Counted from the stretch's first letter, positions 9,025 to 17,776 are shown. The stretch: 64,000 nt of DNA from Brevibacterium sp. ZH18 (GCF_022748595.1 NZ_JALDSX010000004.1:84598-148597); one strand, 5' to 3'. Numbers and translations: made by a program. The notes: generated from the sequence alone by a model not told the origin.

Positions 9025-9565
9025 CGTCTTCAGCTTCGACGATGTGTTCGGCAATGAGCGGCTGGAGCTCAGTGAAGTGTTCGACCAGCCAAGGGCTGAA
9101 AGCCCAGGGAGCCGCATCGATCGCCGACTTCAGTTCTGAAGAGCTCGTCCACTGAGCCTCAGCTACCTCGGCGGGGTTCGGTGTCAGTGACGATACGGCT
9201 CGGGCGATGAAGACAGGGCAGTGCTCGTTCTCTTCGATTCCCGAAGCATCACGGGCCACGTAGCTGAAATTGGGGATGGCGCAGGTGATGTGGTCGATGC
9301 TCAGACCGAGTTCGAACTCGGCGCGTCGGCTGACTGCGTCCTCAAGCGTTTCACCGGGGGCAGGGTGACCGCAGAAGGAATTCGTCCAGACTCCAGGCCA
9401 TGTCCGCTTCTCGAGCGCGCGCCGTGTGACCAGGAGGCGCCCCTGTTCGTCGACGACGTGACACGAGAACGCCAAGTGTCGAGGAGTCGACTGACCGTGG
9501 ACATCGGCCTTGCTCTGAACGCCGACAGGATCACCCGCGTGGTCGACGAGAACAACCATTTCCAT
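9017..9565 (-). CDS. idi: Isopentenyl-diphosphate delta-isomerase, type I
   Basis: Nudix-fold enzyme interconverting IPP and DMAPP. 182 residues, the usual length. The catalytic Cys lies in TNSFCGHP (C65) and the catalytic Glu in EENEHCPVF (about E114); the Nudix-like GETLEDAVSRRAEFELG helix follows. It is the first gene of the minus-strand carotenoid operon and overlaps crtE by 8 bp, so precursor supply is co-regulated with GGPP synthesis. Start ATG at 9565; a second ATG two codons later (9559) is possible. The promoter probably lies in the 9565-9640 interval shared with the divergent regulator. Confidence 0.94.
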   Translation of the reverse strand: MEMVVLVDHAGDPVGVQSKADVHGQSTPRHLAFSCHVVDEQGRLLVTRRALEKRTWPGVWTNSFCGHPAPGETLEDAVSRRAEFELGLSIDHITCAIPNFSYVARDASGIEENEHCPVFIARAVSSLTPNPAEVAEAQWTSSSELKSAIDAAPWAFSPWLVEHFTELQPLIAEHIVEAEDDD

Positions 9566-9606
9566 TGATGGGCACCACTTTCGTTAGCCAGGCGAGAGTT
9601 CAATCT

Positions 9607-9638
9607 AGCATAGCAACGGTATGCTGTGTTCGTGTCAA
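9607..9638. promoter_or_regulatory. Divergent crt operon/regulator promoter with inverted repeat
   Basis: AGCATA (9607-9612) and TATGCT (9620-9625) form a 6-7-6 inverted repeat. The right arm reads as a -10 for the plus-strand regulator, whose GTG start follows 6 nt later; the left arm reads TATGCT on the minus strand, facing idi. A perfect minus-strand TTGACA lies at 9638-9633 but is 20 nt from that -10, longer than ideal. A MarR-type dimer bound here could repress both directions. Assignment to the adjacent regulator is inference. Confidence 0.55.
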
Positions 9639-10282
9639 CCGTAGAGAGAGGAATCCGCCCGGATTCAGATCTGAACTATTTCTTGAACGAGCCGGAATTT
9701 TCCGATCGTTCTCACTTGTCGCAGGCCGAAATCAGTCAATGCAACTCCATCATGGAGGCTCTGCGCCGTTGGCGCGAAGCTGATCGGGCACTGTCTGAGG
9801 CATCCAGGCGCTATATGCACCTCAACGACAGTGACATGCGCGCCATCCGGATGCTCATCCACGCTCAGAAGCAGGGGCGGGTCGTCACCCCGAAGGACAT
9901 TGCCCGTGATGTCGGGATCTCCAGCGCGTCGACGACGAAGCTCATCGACCGTCTTGTCGCGGGTGGCCATCTGAGTCGCTCACCGCACGCCAAAGATCGG
10001 CGGACGATATGCATCGAGGTGACGCCGGAGACGGCCCGAGCGGCACGGGAGACGATCGGCCGCCAGCACGCACGCCGCTTTGATGCCGCCGCAGCCATGA
10101 GTTCCGAAGAACGCGAGGTCGTCGTCCGATTCCTCTCAGCTCTGGTAGAAGCTGACCAACCGCAGGGCGACCTGGCTGTCCCAGGGCAGGTGTCGAATGG
10201 CGGTTCAGCCAGCAGGACTGAGGATCAACAACCTCGACGAGGATTCGGGGAATCAGAAACGTCCGCTGACTCGGAAGGGTGA
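9632..10282 (+). CDS. crtR: MarR-family regulator (CrtR-like)
   Basis: A 216-residue regulator with a MarR winged helix at about residues 66-128 (VTPKDIARDVGISSASTTKL, then the wing SRSPHAKDRRT). It is divergent from idi-crtE, the position of CrtR in Corynebacterium, where it is a GGPP-responsive repressor of carotenoid genes; the same role is inferred here. Start: GTG at 9632, exactly 6 nt after a TATGCT -10-like box, with no ribosome site, suggesting a leaderless mRNA; a GTG at 9626 is less likely. The C-terminal 40 residues are polar and low in complexity. The gene symbol is given by analogy. Confidence 0.82.
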   Translation: MSTVERGIRPDSDLNYFLNEPEFSDRSHLSQAEISQCNSIMEALRRWREADRALSEASRRYMHLNDSDMRAIRMLIHAQKQGRVVTPKDIARDVGISSASTTKLIDRLVAGGHLSRSPHAKDRRTICIEVTPETARAARETIGRQHARRFDAAAAMSSEEREVVVRFLSALVEADQPQGDLAVPGQVSNGGSASRTEDQQPRRGFGESETSADSEG

Positions 10283-10491
10283 TCTGCGTTGCCGTCGAGG
10301 TAACCGTGCACTTCACGTATGTGAGGAGATGTGGTCACCGTGGTAGAACTCAGCAGTGCCGGAGTGCCGAAGAAGTCGGAGCTCCCGGCGACCTTGGGGC
10401 GCTCGGATGCCGAAGCCCTCGCCGGGGCCATCCGATGCACAGGCCACGGGCGGGAAGAACACCGCTCGCCCAACCGCAAGTGGGGTGGACG
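10281..10491 (+). repeat. Direct repeat copy A (degraded chaB region)
   Basis: From about 10281 to 10420 this stretch matches 15649-15786 base for base with roughly 85-90 % identity by eye, including the non-coding leader and the first codons of chaB. Similarity resumes at 10424-10491 against 15924-15990. About 137 bp present in copy B are absent here. The two copies lie in the same orientation and bracket ku, ligD, the SDR gene and the truncated flavin-reductase gene. Confidence 0.8.
10340..10491 (+). pseudogene. chaB remnant with internal deletion and frameshift
   Basis: Translation from GTG at 10340 begins with LSSAGVPKKSELPAT, nearly identical to the N-terminus of the intact ChaB at 15708. 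The start codon has changed from ATG to GTG, about 137 bp covering the ChaB core are deleted, and the remaining 3' segment (matching the GPSDAQAKGGKN region of the intact protein) is out of frame. Similarity stops at the GGGGTGGACG shared motif, just before the ku stop. It is therefore not expected to make a functional protein. Confidence 0.8.
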
Positions 10492-10508
10492 TCACTGCCT
10501 GCCCCGCG

Positions 10509-11396
10509 TTACCCGGTCTTCTTCTTCGCTGATTTCGACGACGACGATTTCTTGGCGCCGGACTTCTTCGCACCCGATTTGCTCGAGCTCTTCTTCGACG
10601 ATTTCGACGATCGGGAGCTGTCGACGGACTTCCGCAGGGCCTCCATCAGGTCGATGACGTCGCCGCCGGGTTCCTCGTCCTCTTCTTCGTCAGGGAAGGC
10701 CTTCTCCAGGTCGAGGGTCTCTCCCTTGTCGATCTTCGCGTCGATGAGCTTGCGCAGTTCGTCCTGGTAGTCGTCGTTGAACTCCTCCGGGGTGAAGTCC
10801 TCCGAGTACGATTCGACGAGTTTGGCTGACATCTCCAGTTCCTTCTTGGAGATCTTCGCCTGTGAGTTCACACCTTTGAAGTCCACGTCTCGGATCTCGT
10901 CTGCCCAGCGCAATGTCTGGATCATGAGCACCTTTCCACACACGCGGAGGATCGCCAATCGTGTGCGGGTGCGCAGGGTGATCTTCACAATGGCCGTGCG
11001 GTCGGTGTCCTCTAGCGTCTGCCGCAGCAGCAGGTAGGCCTTCGGAGTCTTCGATGTCGGCTCGAGGAAGTACGACTTCTCCAACATGATGGGGTCGATC
11101 TGATCGTTGGGCACGAATTGGAGGACCTCGAGATCGTCATTCTCTTCGGCCGGCAGAGCCTCGAAGTCGTCCTTCGTGAGAATCACCCGATTGTCCCCAT
11201 CGTCATAGGCCTTGACCATGTCGTCATACTCGACGACCTTCCCGCATTCCTGACAACGATGCTGATTGCGGATGCGGCCGCCGTCCTTCTCATGCACTTG
11301 GTGCATGTTGACGTCGTGACTCTCGGTGGCCGAGTACAGCTTCACCGGCACGTTGACGAGACCAAACGCAATCGATCCAGTCCAAATGGCTCTCAT
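10509..11396 (-). CDS. ku: Ku protein of non-homologous end joining
   Basis: Binds DNA double-strand ends as a homodimer and recruits LigD. 295 residues from the conserved N-terminus MRAIWTGSIAFGLVNVPVKL; a zinc-like HRCQECGKVVEYDDM segment follows near residue 50, and the central beta-barrel core is normal. The C-terminal ~40 residues are a Lys/Ser/Ala-rich tail (SSKSGAKKSGAKKSSSSKSA), as in other actinobacterial Ku proteins where basic tails bind DNA. Upstream in-frame codons to 11561 run into the divergent ligD promoter region and are not family-like. The purine-rich GGAGGG directly abuts the ATG, an unusually short spacing. Divergent from ligD, 158 bp apart. Confidence 0.95.
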   Translation of the reverse strand: MRAIWTGSIAFGLVNVPVKLYSATESHDVNMHQVHEKDGGRIRNQHRCQECGKVVEYDDMVKAYDDGDNRVILTKDDFEALPAEENDDLEVLQFVPNDQIDPIMLEKSYFLEPTSKTPKAYLLLRQTLEDTDRTAIVKITLRTRTRLAILRVCGKVLMIQTLRWADEIRDVDFKGVNSQAKISKKELEMSAKLVESYSEDFTPEEFNDDYQDELRKLIDAKIDKGETLDLEKAFPDEEEDEEPGGDVIDLMEALRKSVDSSRSSKSSKKSSSKSGAKKSGAKKSSSSKSAKKKTG

Positions 11397-11554
11397 CCCT
11401 CCATTGAAGCCGAGACTCGGGACCTTGGCTAGCCCCATTCGTGGGCCCACCGGAGTTGGTCGACGCGCAGATCTCCACCCGCCGAGGTTGTTCTGCCGTT
11501 TCCCTCGTCCCCGCCGTTGCAAGCGGGTACCGTACAGACCATTAGGAGGTGCCC

Positions 11555-14104
11555 ATGTCACGCGATGAGCAGAAGGTCACCGTCGACGGACATCGATTGA
11601 CGCTGACCAATCTCGACAAGGTCTTCTATCCCGAGACCGGCACGACCAAAGGAGAGGTGCTCGACTACTACGCGCGCATCTCTGAACACCTGGTTCGGCA
11701 CGCCCATGATCGCATCGCCACCCGCAAACGCTGGGTCAACGGAGTCGGCACACCGCAGCAACCGGGTGACGTGTTCTTCGAGAAGAATCTCCCCGAATCG
11801 GCACCATCGTGGATCACCTCCCGCTCCATCCGTCATTCCACCGGGTCCAAAAGGTACCCGCTGGTCCAGGACCGTGCGACGCTGACCTATCTTGCGCAGA
11901 TGGCCTCACTCGAGATCCACATCCCCCAATGGCAGGTCGCGAAGGGGTCAGCCGATCCGGGCACCATCGATTCGATGACACGATACCCGGATCGCATGGT
12001 GTTCGATCTCGACCCCGGCCCGGGGCGTGGACTGGCCGATTGCATCGAGGTCGCACAGCTGGTGAGAGAGCTGCTGAACGGGATGGGTCTCGACTCCCAC
12101 CCGGTGACCAGCGGTTCCAAGGGAATCCACCTCTATGCACCGCTCGATGCGTCAGCGTCCAGTCAGCAGATCTCCGACGTCGCCCACGAATTGGCCCGCA
12201 GCCTCGAAGCCGATCATCAGGGCCTCATCGTCTCGGCCATGAAGAAGAGCCTGCGAGAGAACAAGGTGCTCATCGACTGGTCCCAGAACTCCGCGGCGAA
12301 GACGACGGTCGCTCCCTACTCTCTTCGCGGACGGTTCACACCCACGGTGGCGGCACCGCGAACCTGGGACGAACTCGACGACCCCTCCGCTGTCGGGCAA
12401 CCGCACTTCGAGGACGTCCTCGAGCGGATCGATGACCTCGGAGATCTGCTCGAACCGTTGGCGAAGACCGCAGGCGATTCCGCAGATCCAGCACCCACCT
12501 CGGCGAAGCCATCACCCGCATCGGCGGGGGCACCCCGCGATCGTCTCGACATCTACCGGTCGAAGCGTGATCCGAAGCGCACCAGCGAACCGGTGCCCGA
12601 CAGCCACGGCTCCAGCGGGGACGAGCTCACTTTCGTGATCCAGGAACACCATGCCAGCACCCTCCACTGGGACTTCCGGCTCGAACACGACGGAGTCCTG
12701 GTTTCGTGGGCGCTGCCGAAAGGGCCGCCCACGGATCCGAAGACCAATCATCTGGCGATCCAGACCGAGGACCACCCTGTCGAATACGGAAGCTTCGAAG
12801 GCATGATCGCGAAAGGCCAATACGGTGCCGGCGAGGTCACGATCTGGGACTCAGGGACTTACGAGCTCGAGAAATGGAAGGAGGGTCGTGAGATCATCGC
12901 TGTTCTCCACGGGGCCGAGGACGGTGGACTTGGAGGAGTGCGACGGTTCGCACTGTTCAACACCGGCGAGCACGGGCCGAACAAGGAACCCGCGAAGAAC
13001 TGGATGATCCACCTGACCAAAGACTCGCCCAAGAACACATCTAAGAACTCATCCAAAAACACATCCAAGAGCTCGCCGAGGCGGGGCTCGGCCACATCTG
13101 AGAACACCGATTCCGATCGCGCCGAGCCCACGGATATGGCACCGATGCTGGCCAGTATCGGCAGTCTCCGCTCCGTTCGGCGCCAGGCCGAGGACTGGGC
13201 GTTCGAAATGAAGTGGGACGGAATCCGTGCGCTCGCCACGGTTCGCCCCGGCACACCCGGCACAGAGGGATCGTCCGGGTCGATCGCACTGACCAGCCGC
13301 AACGGCCACGATATGACAAAGGCCTACCCCGAACTGATGGAGCTCGCCACTTGTGTGGACGTCGATTGCATCCTTGACGCAGAGATCGTCGCACTCGGCC
13401 CGGGCAGTCGCCCGGACTTCGGGCGACTCCAGCGCAGAATGGGGCTGACGCGTGAGAGCGACATTGAGCGCGAACGTGAACGCACACCGGTGCATCTGAT
13501 GGTCTTCGACGTGCTGCACGCTGACGGCACCTCTCTGCTGAAGACCCCGTATCTCGAACGTCGCGAACGGCTCCACGACTTGGTCACCGAGGGTGAGCAC
13601 GTCCATGTGCCTTCCGCCTTCGAAGGAACCGTCGACGAGGCGTTGGAGGCCAGCCGTGAACTCCAGCTCGAAGGAGTCATGGCGAAGCAGACCGGCAGCA
13701 CCTATCTGCCGGGCCGCCGGACACGAACCTGGGCCAAGCTCAAACATTCCTTCACCCGAGACGTGATCATCGTCGGGTGGCGCACCGGCAAGGGGGAGCG
13801 CTCGGCGACCTTCGCCTCACTGCTGCTGGCCGCCCACGACAAGAACGGCCTGGTCTATCTGGGACGTGTGGGCACCGGCTTCGACGACCACCAGTTGCAG
13901 TCTCTGCGGGCCAAACTCGATCGGCTGAGCCGGAAGACACCTCCACTGGATGTTCCTGCCGCCGAGTCACGTGATGCGAACTGGGTGCGGCCCAGCCTCG
14001 TCGGCGAGGTCCAATTCGGAGGGATCACCAAGGACGGTCGTCTGCGTCATCCTGTGTGGCGTGGGCTTCGCGAGGACATCGACCCGGAGGAGGTGACCGC
14101 CTGA
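11555..14104 (+). CDS. ligD: Multifunctional ATP-dependent DNA ligase LigD
   Basis: End-processing and sealing enzyme of bacterial NHEJ, 849 residues. Domain order is polymerase/primase (about 1-300; metal-binding FDLDPGPGRG near 149), 3'-phosphoesterase (about 350-480; HHASTLHWDFRLEHDG near 365) and ATP-dependent ligase (about 540-849; active-site KWDG with Lys near 553), the same order as in mycobacteria. Flexible Ser/Thr/Lys-rich linkers separate the domains (about 310-345 and 490-520, the latter with repeated SKNTSKNS-like units). The ATG at 11555 has a strong AGGAGG 5 nt upstream. It pairs with the divergent ku gene, giving a complete two-component NHEJ system. Confidence 0.95.
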   Translation: MSRDEQKVTVDGHRLTLTNLDKVFYPETGTTKGEVLDYYARISEHLVRHAHDRIATRKRWVNGVGTPQQPGDVFFEKNLPESAPSWITSRSIRHSTGSKRYPLVQDRATLTYLAQMASLEIHIPQWQVAKGSADPGTIDSMTRYPDRMVFDLDPGPGRGLADCIEVAQLVRELLNGMGLDSHPVTSGSKGIHLYAPLDASASSQQISDVAHELARSLEADHQGLIVSAMKKSLRENKVLIDWSQNSAAKTTVAPYSLRGRFTPTVAAPRTWDELDDPSAVGQPHFEDVLERIDDLGDLLEPLAKTAGDSADPAPTSAKPSPASAGAPRDRLDIYRSKRDPKRTSEPVPDSHGSSGDELTFVIQEHHASTLHWDFRLEHDGVLVSWALPKGPPTDPKTNHLAIQTEDHPVEYGSFEGMIAKGQYGAGEVTIWDSGTYELEKWKEGREIIAVLHGAEDGGLGGVRRFALFNTGEHGPNKEPAKNWMIHLTKDSPKNTSKNSSKNTSKSSPRRGSATSENTDSDRAEPTDMAPMLASIGSLRSVRRQAEDWAFEMKWDGIRALATVRPGTPGTEGSSGSIALTSRNGHDMTKAYPELMELATCVDVDCILDAEIVALGPGSRPDFGRLQRRMGLTRESDIERERERTPVHLMVFDVLHADGTSLLKTPYLERRERLHDLVTEGEHVHVPSAFEGTVDEALEASRELQLEGVMAKQTGSTYLPGRRTRTWAKLKHSFTRDVIIVGWRTGKGERSATFASLLLAAHDKNGLVYLGRVGTGFDDHQLQSLRAKLDRLSRKTPPLDVPAAESRDANWVRPSLVGEVQFGGITKDGRLRHPVWRGLREDIDPEEVTA

Positions 14105-14232
14105 GTCAGGCGGAGGTCGAGCATGCTCGCGTCGCAGACCACGTCGGTGACAACGGGGGTTACAAGACTCCCCGGAGACTGTTAATGTGACGGCACCAGG
14201 ACGGTGCATCAACCGAAAGGGGACTCCCGCTC

Positions 14233-15126
14233 ATGAGTGACCAACTGACTTTCCAAGATCCCGTGAAACGGTTTCCGGACATCTCCCCACCCAAACAGGA
14301 CCAGCCCGAGCCGGGCCTGGACGTGAAACTGATTCCGGGCACCGACCGAGGTGAAGACAGCTATCGCGGCACCGGCAGGCTCAAAGGCCGCAAAGCACTG
14401 ATCACCGGTGCCGACTCCGGCATCGGCGCGGCGGTCGCCATCGCCTTCGCCCGCGAAGGAGCCGACGTCGCCCTGTCATACCTGCCCGCAGAGGAAGACG
14501 ATGCTCGCCACATCTGCGAGGTCATCCGCGAAGCCGGCGGCACAGCGCTGCCACTGCCCGGTGACCTGTCTGATCCTGACTATTGCCAGCAGGTCGTCCA
14601 TGATGCGGCAGACGGACTGGGCGGACTCGACGCCCTGGTGAATAACGCGGGGCGACAGATCGCAGTCGAAGAGATCGAAGACTTGTCCGACGAGCAGTGG
14701 GGCAATACCTTCGAGACCAACATTCGTGCCATGTTCCGCGTGACGAAGACGGCGGTCGGCTATCTGCCCGCCGGCGCAACGATTGTGAACTCAACGTCCG
14801 TTCAAGCGTATTCTCCGTCGACCCACCTGCTGGACTATGCGTCGACAAAGGCTGCGATCAACAACTTCACCAAAGGACTGGCCACACAGCTGGCTCCCCG
14901 CGGCATCCGGGTCAATGCGGTCGCACCCGGCCCGATCTGGACACCCCTGCAGGTCTCCGACGGGCAGCCGAAAGAGGCTCTGCCTCACTTCGGGAAGAAC
15001 ACTCCGTTGGGGCGAGCCGGTCAGCCGACGGAGCTCGCGCCAGCTTATGTGTTCCTCACCTCGGCGGAGTCGAGTTACGTCCTGGGTGAGACTCTCAACG
15101 TCAATGGGGGCCAGCCCACGCCCTGA
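14233..15126 (+). CDS. SDR-family oxidoreductase (stress-type, YdaD/YhdF-like)
   Basis: A 297-residue classical short-chain dehydrogenase with a 45-residue N-terminal extension containing the QDQPEPGL-type segment common to general-stress SDRs of Bacillus and actinobacteria. Nucleotide loop TGADSGIGAAVAIAFAREG near residue 57, NNAG near 138, catalytic Ser in NSTSVQAYSP, and YASTK near 198. The substrate is unknown; family members are annotated as glucose/ribitol-like or general-stress dehydrogenases. It lies 128 bp downstream of ligD on the same strand, and the ATG at 14233 has GAAAGGGGA upstream. Co-location with NHEJ genes and chaB fits a stationary-phase/stress island, as an inference. Confidence 0.88.
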   Translation: MSDQLTFQDPVKRFPDISPPKQDQPEPGLDVKLIPGTDRGEDSYRGTGRLKGRKALITGADSGIGAAVAIAFAREGADVALSYLPAEEDDARHICEVIREAGGTALPLPGDLSDPDYCQQVVHDAADGLGGLDALVNNAGRQIAVEEIEDLSDEQWGNTFETNIRAMFRVTKTAVGYLPAGATIVNSTSVQAYSPSTHLLDYASTKAAINNFTKGLATQLAPRGIRVNAVAPGPIWTPLQVSDGQPKEALPHFGKNTPLGRAGQPTELAPAYVFLTSAESSYVLGETLNVNGGQPTP

Positions 15127-15154
15127 GGACGCTGGGCGTGTGTCATTCAGTCCA

Positions 15155-15406
15155 TCACGGGTGGATCGCTCGCTCGGCGTTGTCGTGGCCCGGGGGCAGG
15201 TCGCTGGCGAAATATGCAGCTCGCAGGCTCGCCTGATAGGTGTGGTTGGCCTTCGACAGCCAGAAACTGTATTGCTCGGGTGACATGCTCGATTGCGAGT
15301 GGAAGCCCACCAGGCAACCGGCCTGTTCGTTCTCCGCGGCGGTGGTGACCACGATCAGAGCGGAGTCGGTGGACACCATCAGTTCGTCGAATGCTTCCTC
15401 ACTCAT
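15155..15406 (-). pseudogene. Truncated flavin-reductase-like gene
   Basis: The frame from ATG 15406 (ribosome site GAGAGG 7 nt upstream) encodes only 83 residues. The first ~62 residues, including SALIVVTTAAENEQAG, CLVGFHSQSS and FWLSKANHTY, match the N-terminal part of small flavin-reductase-like FMN-binding proteins, which normally reach about 160 residues. After SLRAAYFA the sequence becomes an unrelated charged tail and stops at 15155, so roughly the C-terminal half is missing. It lies immediately downstream of the convergent SDR gene. Most likely a relic; a short functional protein cannot be excluded. Confidence 0.6.
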
Positions 15407-15648
15407 GACTGGTCCTCTCTGCGCCATGCCGTTCAGCAACGAGCCGCGCCTGGGCTTGCGATCCTGTGACGCGGCGAAGGGCTCCGTCGCAACGGTGTCG
15501 TCGTGCGTTAAACGTACGCCCCTGGCTGACGGCGGACAAGTATGACGCCAGTCTGTTGGACTTCAGTCGGGCTCAGAACACCTGCGTTAGAGCTGCGAGA
15601 CTACATCGATGCCGATGATGTGCGGCACGGTTCCTGACACTCGATGGT

Positions 15649-15990
15649 GATCTGCGTTACCGTCGGGGTAACCGTGAACTCCACGAATGTGAGGAGATGT
15701 GGTCACCATGCCGAAACTCAGCAGTGCCGGAGTACCGAAGAAGTCAGAGCTCCCGGCGACCTTGCGACACTCCGATGCCAAGGCTCAGCGCACCTTCGCC
15801 AAAGCCTATGACTCCGCAATGGAGGAATACGACGACGAAGAGCGCGCTCACCGGGTGGCCTACGACGCGCTGAAGCACACCCACGAGAAGGTCGGCGACA
15901 AGTGGGAGCCGAAATCAACATCTGGGCCATCCGACGCGCAGGCCAAGGGCGGAAAGAACACTGACCGCCCAACCGCTGGTGGGGTGGACG
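15649..15990 (+). repeat. Direct repeat copy B (intact chaB region)
   Basis: Partner of the 10281-10491 repeat, same orientation, about 5.3 kb away. It includes the leader GATCTGCGTTACC and the chaB 5' coding region, plus the ~137 bp lost from the other copy. Homologous recombination between the copies would remove ku, ligD and the SDR gene; the matched stretch is about 140 bp. Confidence 0.78.
15656..15672. promoter_or_regulatory. Inverted repeat in chaB leader
   Basis: GTTACC (15656-15661) and GGTAAC (15667-15672) form a perfect 6-5-6 inverted repeat 36 bp before the chaB ATG. In the degraded copy the left arm has changed to GTTGCC while the right arm is intact. It may be an operator or part of an alternative-sigma promoter; no protein can be assigned. 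Confidence 0.4.
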
Positions 15991-16124
15991 CGAATGCGAC
16001 GAAGGACCACCTGTACCAGCAGGCGACTCGGCTGAAGATCCCGGGACGTTCGAAGATGAGCAAGAACGAACTCATTGACGCTCTCGAACGCGAAAGCAGC
16101 AGGCAGACGAAGAAGAACGACTGA
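15708..16124 (+). CDS. chaB: ChaB family protein with C-terminal Rho-N-like segment
   Basis: A 138-residue protein. Residues 1-65 are the ChaB domain (PKKSELPATLRHSDAKAQRT, then AYDSAMEEYDDEERAHRVAY); residues ~100-138 (KDHLYQQATRLKIPGRSKMS, then KNELIDALE) form a Rho N-terminal/SAP-like helix-hairpin often appended in actinobacteria. ChaB was first described as a regulator of the ChaA cation antiporter in E. coli; its function in actinobacteria is not settled. The ATG at 15708 is preceded by GAGGAG with an 11-nt gap; a GTG at 15699 is too close to that site. It sits near NHEJ genes, with a broken paralogue at 10340. Confidence 0.88.
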   Translation: MPKLSSAGVPKKSELPATLRHSDAKAQRTFAKAYDSAMEEYDDEERAHRVAYDALKHTHEKVGDKWEPKSTSGPSDAQAKGGKNTDRPTAGGVDANATKDHLYQQATRLKIPGRSKMSKNELIDALERESSRQTKKND

Positions 16125-16133
16125 AGCCTGGCC

Positions 16134-16727
16134 TCAGAATACCGGGGGAGTCATCGTGGCGATGAGGACCACCTCGGCGTCACCGAGGACACGGAACCAG
16201 TGCGGTTGGTCTCCCCAGTAGGTGATGCTGTCACCGGCTGCGAGCGTGTACCCGTCGTCGCCGATCTGGAAATAGCAGGTGCCCTCGAGGACGAACAGGC
16301 ATTCCTCGGCGCGATGGTGGGTGAAGGGCACTGACTCGTTGGAGTACCCCGACGGGATCCGCACCTTGAGCACCAGCAGTGCGCCGTTCATCGTCGGAGT
16401 CAGCAGCTCATAGACGAGTCCACGATCGGTGACCTGCAGCTGCCGGCGGCCATCGGCGCGGACCACGCGATTGTCGGCAGGTTCCTCGCCCGAGTCGAAG
16501 AAGCGTCCGACTGGCACATCAAAGGCCTTGGCGATCTTGAGCAGCGTGAGATAAGCGGGATTGCCGCGCCCACGTTCGATCTGACTCAGCAGGCCCTGAC
16601 TGACCCCAGCCACTCGGCTGAGGTCAGTCAAGGTCATCCCGGCCGATTCCCGCAGCCTGCGAATGAGCGCGCCCATGTACTCAACACTCGGGTCAGCCGC
16701 AGGCGGCAGGACATTCTCGGCGCTCAT
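16134..16727 (-). CDS. XRE-family regulator with C-terminal cupin
   Basis: A 197-residue transcription factor: XRE helix-turn-helix at about residues 20-75 (MTLTDLSRVAGVSQGLLSQI), then a cupin domain at about 115-190 with FTHHRAEECLFVLEG and GDSITYWGDQPHWF. Such HTH-cupin proteins are usually local repressors that sense small organic ligands. Start ATG at 16727 with AAGG 5 nt upstream. It lies 62 bp downstream of mdh on the same strand and convergent to chaB, so its target is not obvious; amine or amino-acid catabolism is common for the family. Confidence 0.88.
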   Translation of the reverse strand: MSAENVLPPAADPSVEYMGALIRRLRESAGMTLTDLSRVAGVSQGLLSQIERGRGNPAYLTLLKIAKAFDVPVGRFFDSGEEPADNRVVRADGRRQLQVTDRGLVYELLTPTMNGALLVLKVRIPSGYSNESVPFTHHRAEECLFVLEGTCYFQIGDDGYTLAAGDSITYWGDQPHWFRVLGDAEVVLIATMTPPVF

Positions 16728-16789
16728 GGGTACCTTCGGTCAACGGGGCATCAGACTTTCGAGAATATCAGCACCCCGGGGACGCGATC

Positions 16790-17776
16790 TCAGATCAGGC
16801 CGAGACCAGTCACGGCCTCACGCTCCTCGGCGAGCTCAGCCGTGGTGGCGTCGATCATCCTGCGGCTGAAGTCGTTGATCTCCAGTCCCTGCACGATCTC
16901 CCAGTTCCCGTCTGACGTCGTCACGGGATAGGAGCAGATCAGTCCCTCGGGCACCCCATAGGAGCCATCGGAGACCACAGCCATCGAGGCCCAGTCGCCT
17001 TCGGGGGTGCCGTGCAGCCAGTCATGGGCGGCGTCGATTGTCGCCGCGGCAGCGGACGCCGCTGAGGAGGACCCCCGCGCTTCGATGATTGCGGCACCGC
17101 GCCCGGAAACCGTGGGGATGAGATCGTTTTCGACCCAGGACTGGTCGCCGATGACCTCGGCGGCATTCCTTCCGCCGATTTCTGCGTGGTAGATGTCGGG
17201 ATACTGCGTGGCTGAGTGATTGCCCCAGATCGTCATCCTGGATATATCGGCGACCGATACTGCGGCCTTTTTTGCCAACTGTGCGAGGGCGCGATTGTGG
17301 TCTAAGCGGGTCAGCGCGCTGAAACGTTCGGCGGGGACATCGGGCGCATTGCTCATTGCGATCAGCGCATTGGTGTTGGCCGGATTCCCGGTGACTCCGA
17401 TACGCACATCGTCGGCGGCGACTTTATTGAGCGCCTTGCCTTGGGCGGTGAAGATCGCACCATTGGCTTCGAGGAGGTCGCTGCGCTCCATGCCCTCAGA
17501 CCGGGGTCGAGCGCCGACGAGTAGGGCGAGGTTGACTCCGTCGAAGATGTGCTCGGCCGAATCGCCGATTTCGACTGAGTTGAGAGTGGGGAAGGCACAG
17601 TCCTCGAGTTCCATGACCACGCCCTCGAGGGCGGTCAGTGCTGGTGTGATTTCCAACAAGCGCAGTTGAACTGGAGTGTCGGGGCCGAAGAGCGCGCCGC
17701 TGGCAATGCGGAAGAGGAGACTGTAGCCGATCTGACCGGCAGCACCGGTGACGGCGACTTTAACGGGAGTGTTCAT
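16790..17776 (-). CDS. mdh: Malate dehydrogenase
   Basis: NAD-dependent malate/oxaloacetate interconversion in the TCA cycle. 328 residues, typical of the actinobacterial cytosolic-type MDH. NAD-binding loop [19 protein letters not shown] at residues 9-27, substrate Arg region [15 protein letters not shown], and catalytic His in [12 protein letters not shown] near residue 190. ATG at 17776 is preceded by AAGGAG with an 8-nt gap. Transcribed alone or with the downstream XRE-cupin gene (62 bp). Confidence 0.95.
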   Translation of the reverse strand: MNTPVKVAVTGAAGQIGYSLLFRIASGALFGPDTPVQLRLLEITPALTALEGVVMELEDCAFPTLNSVEIGDSAEHIFDGVNLALLVGARPRSEGMERSDLLEANGAIFTAQGKALNKVAADDVRIGVTGNPANTNALIAMSNAPDVPAERFSALTRLDHNRALAQLAKKAAVSVADISRMTIWGNHSATQYPDIYHAEIGGRNAAEVIGDQSWVENDLIPTVSGRGAAIIEARGSSSAASAAAATIDAAHDWLHGTPEGDWASMAVVSDGSYGVPEGLICSYPVTTSDGNWEIVQGLEINDFSRRMIDATTAELAEEREAVTGLGLI

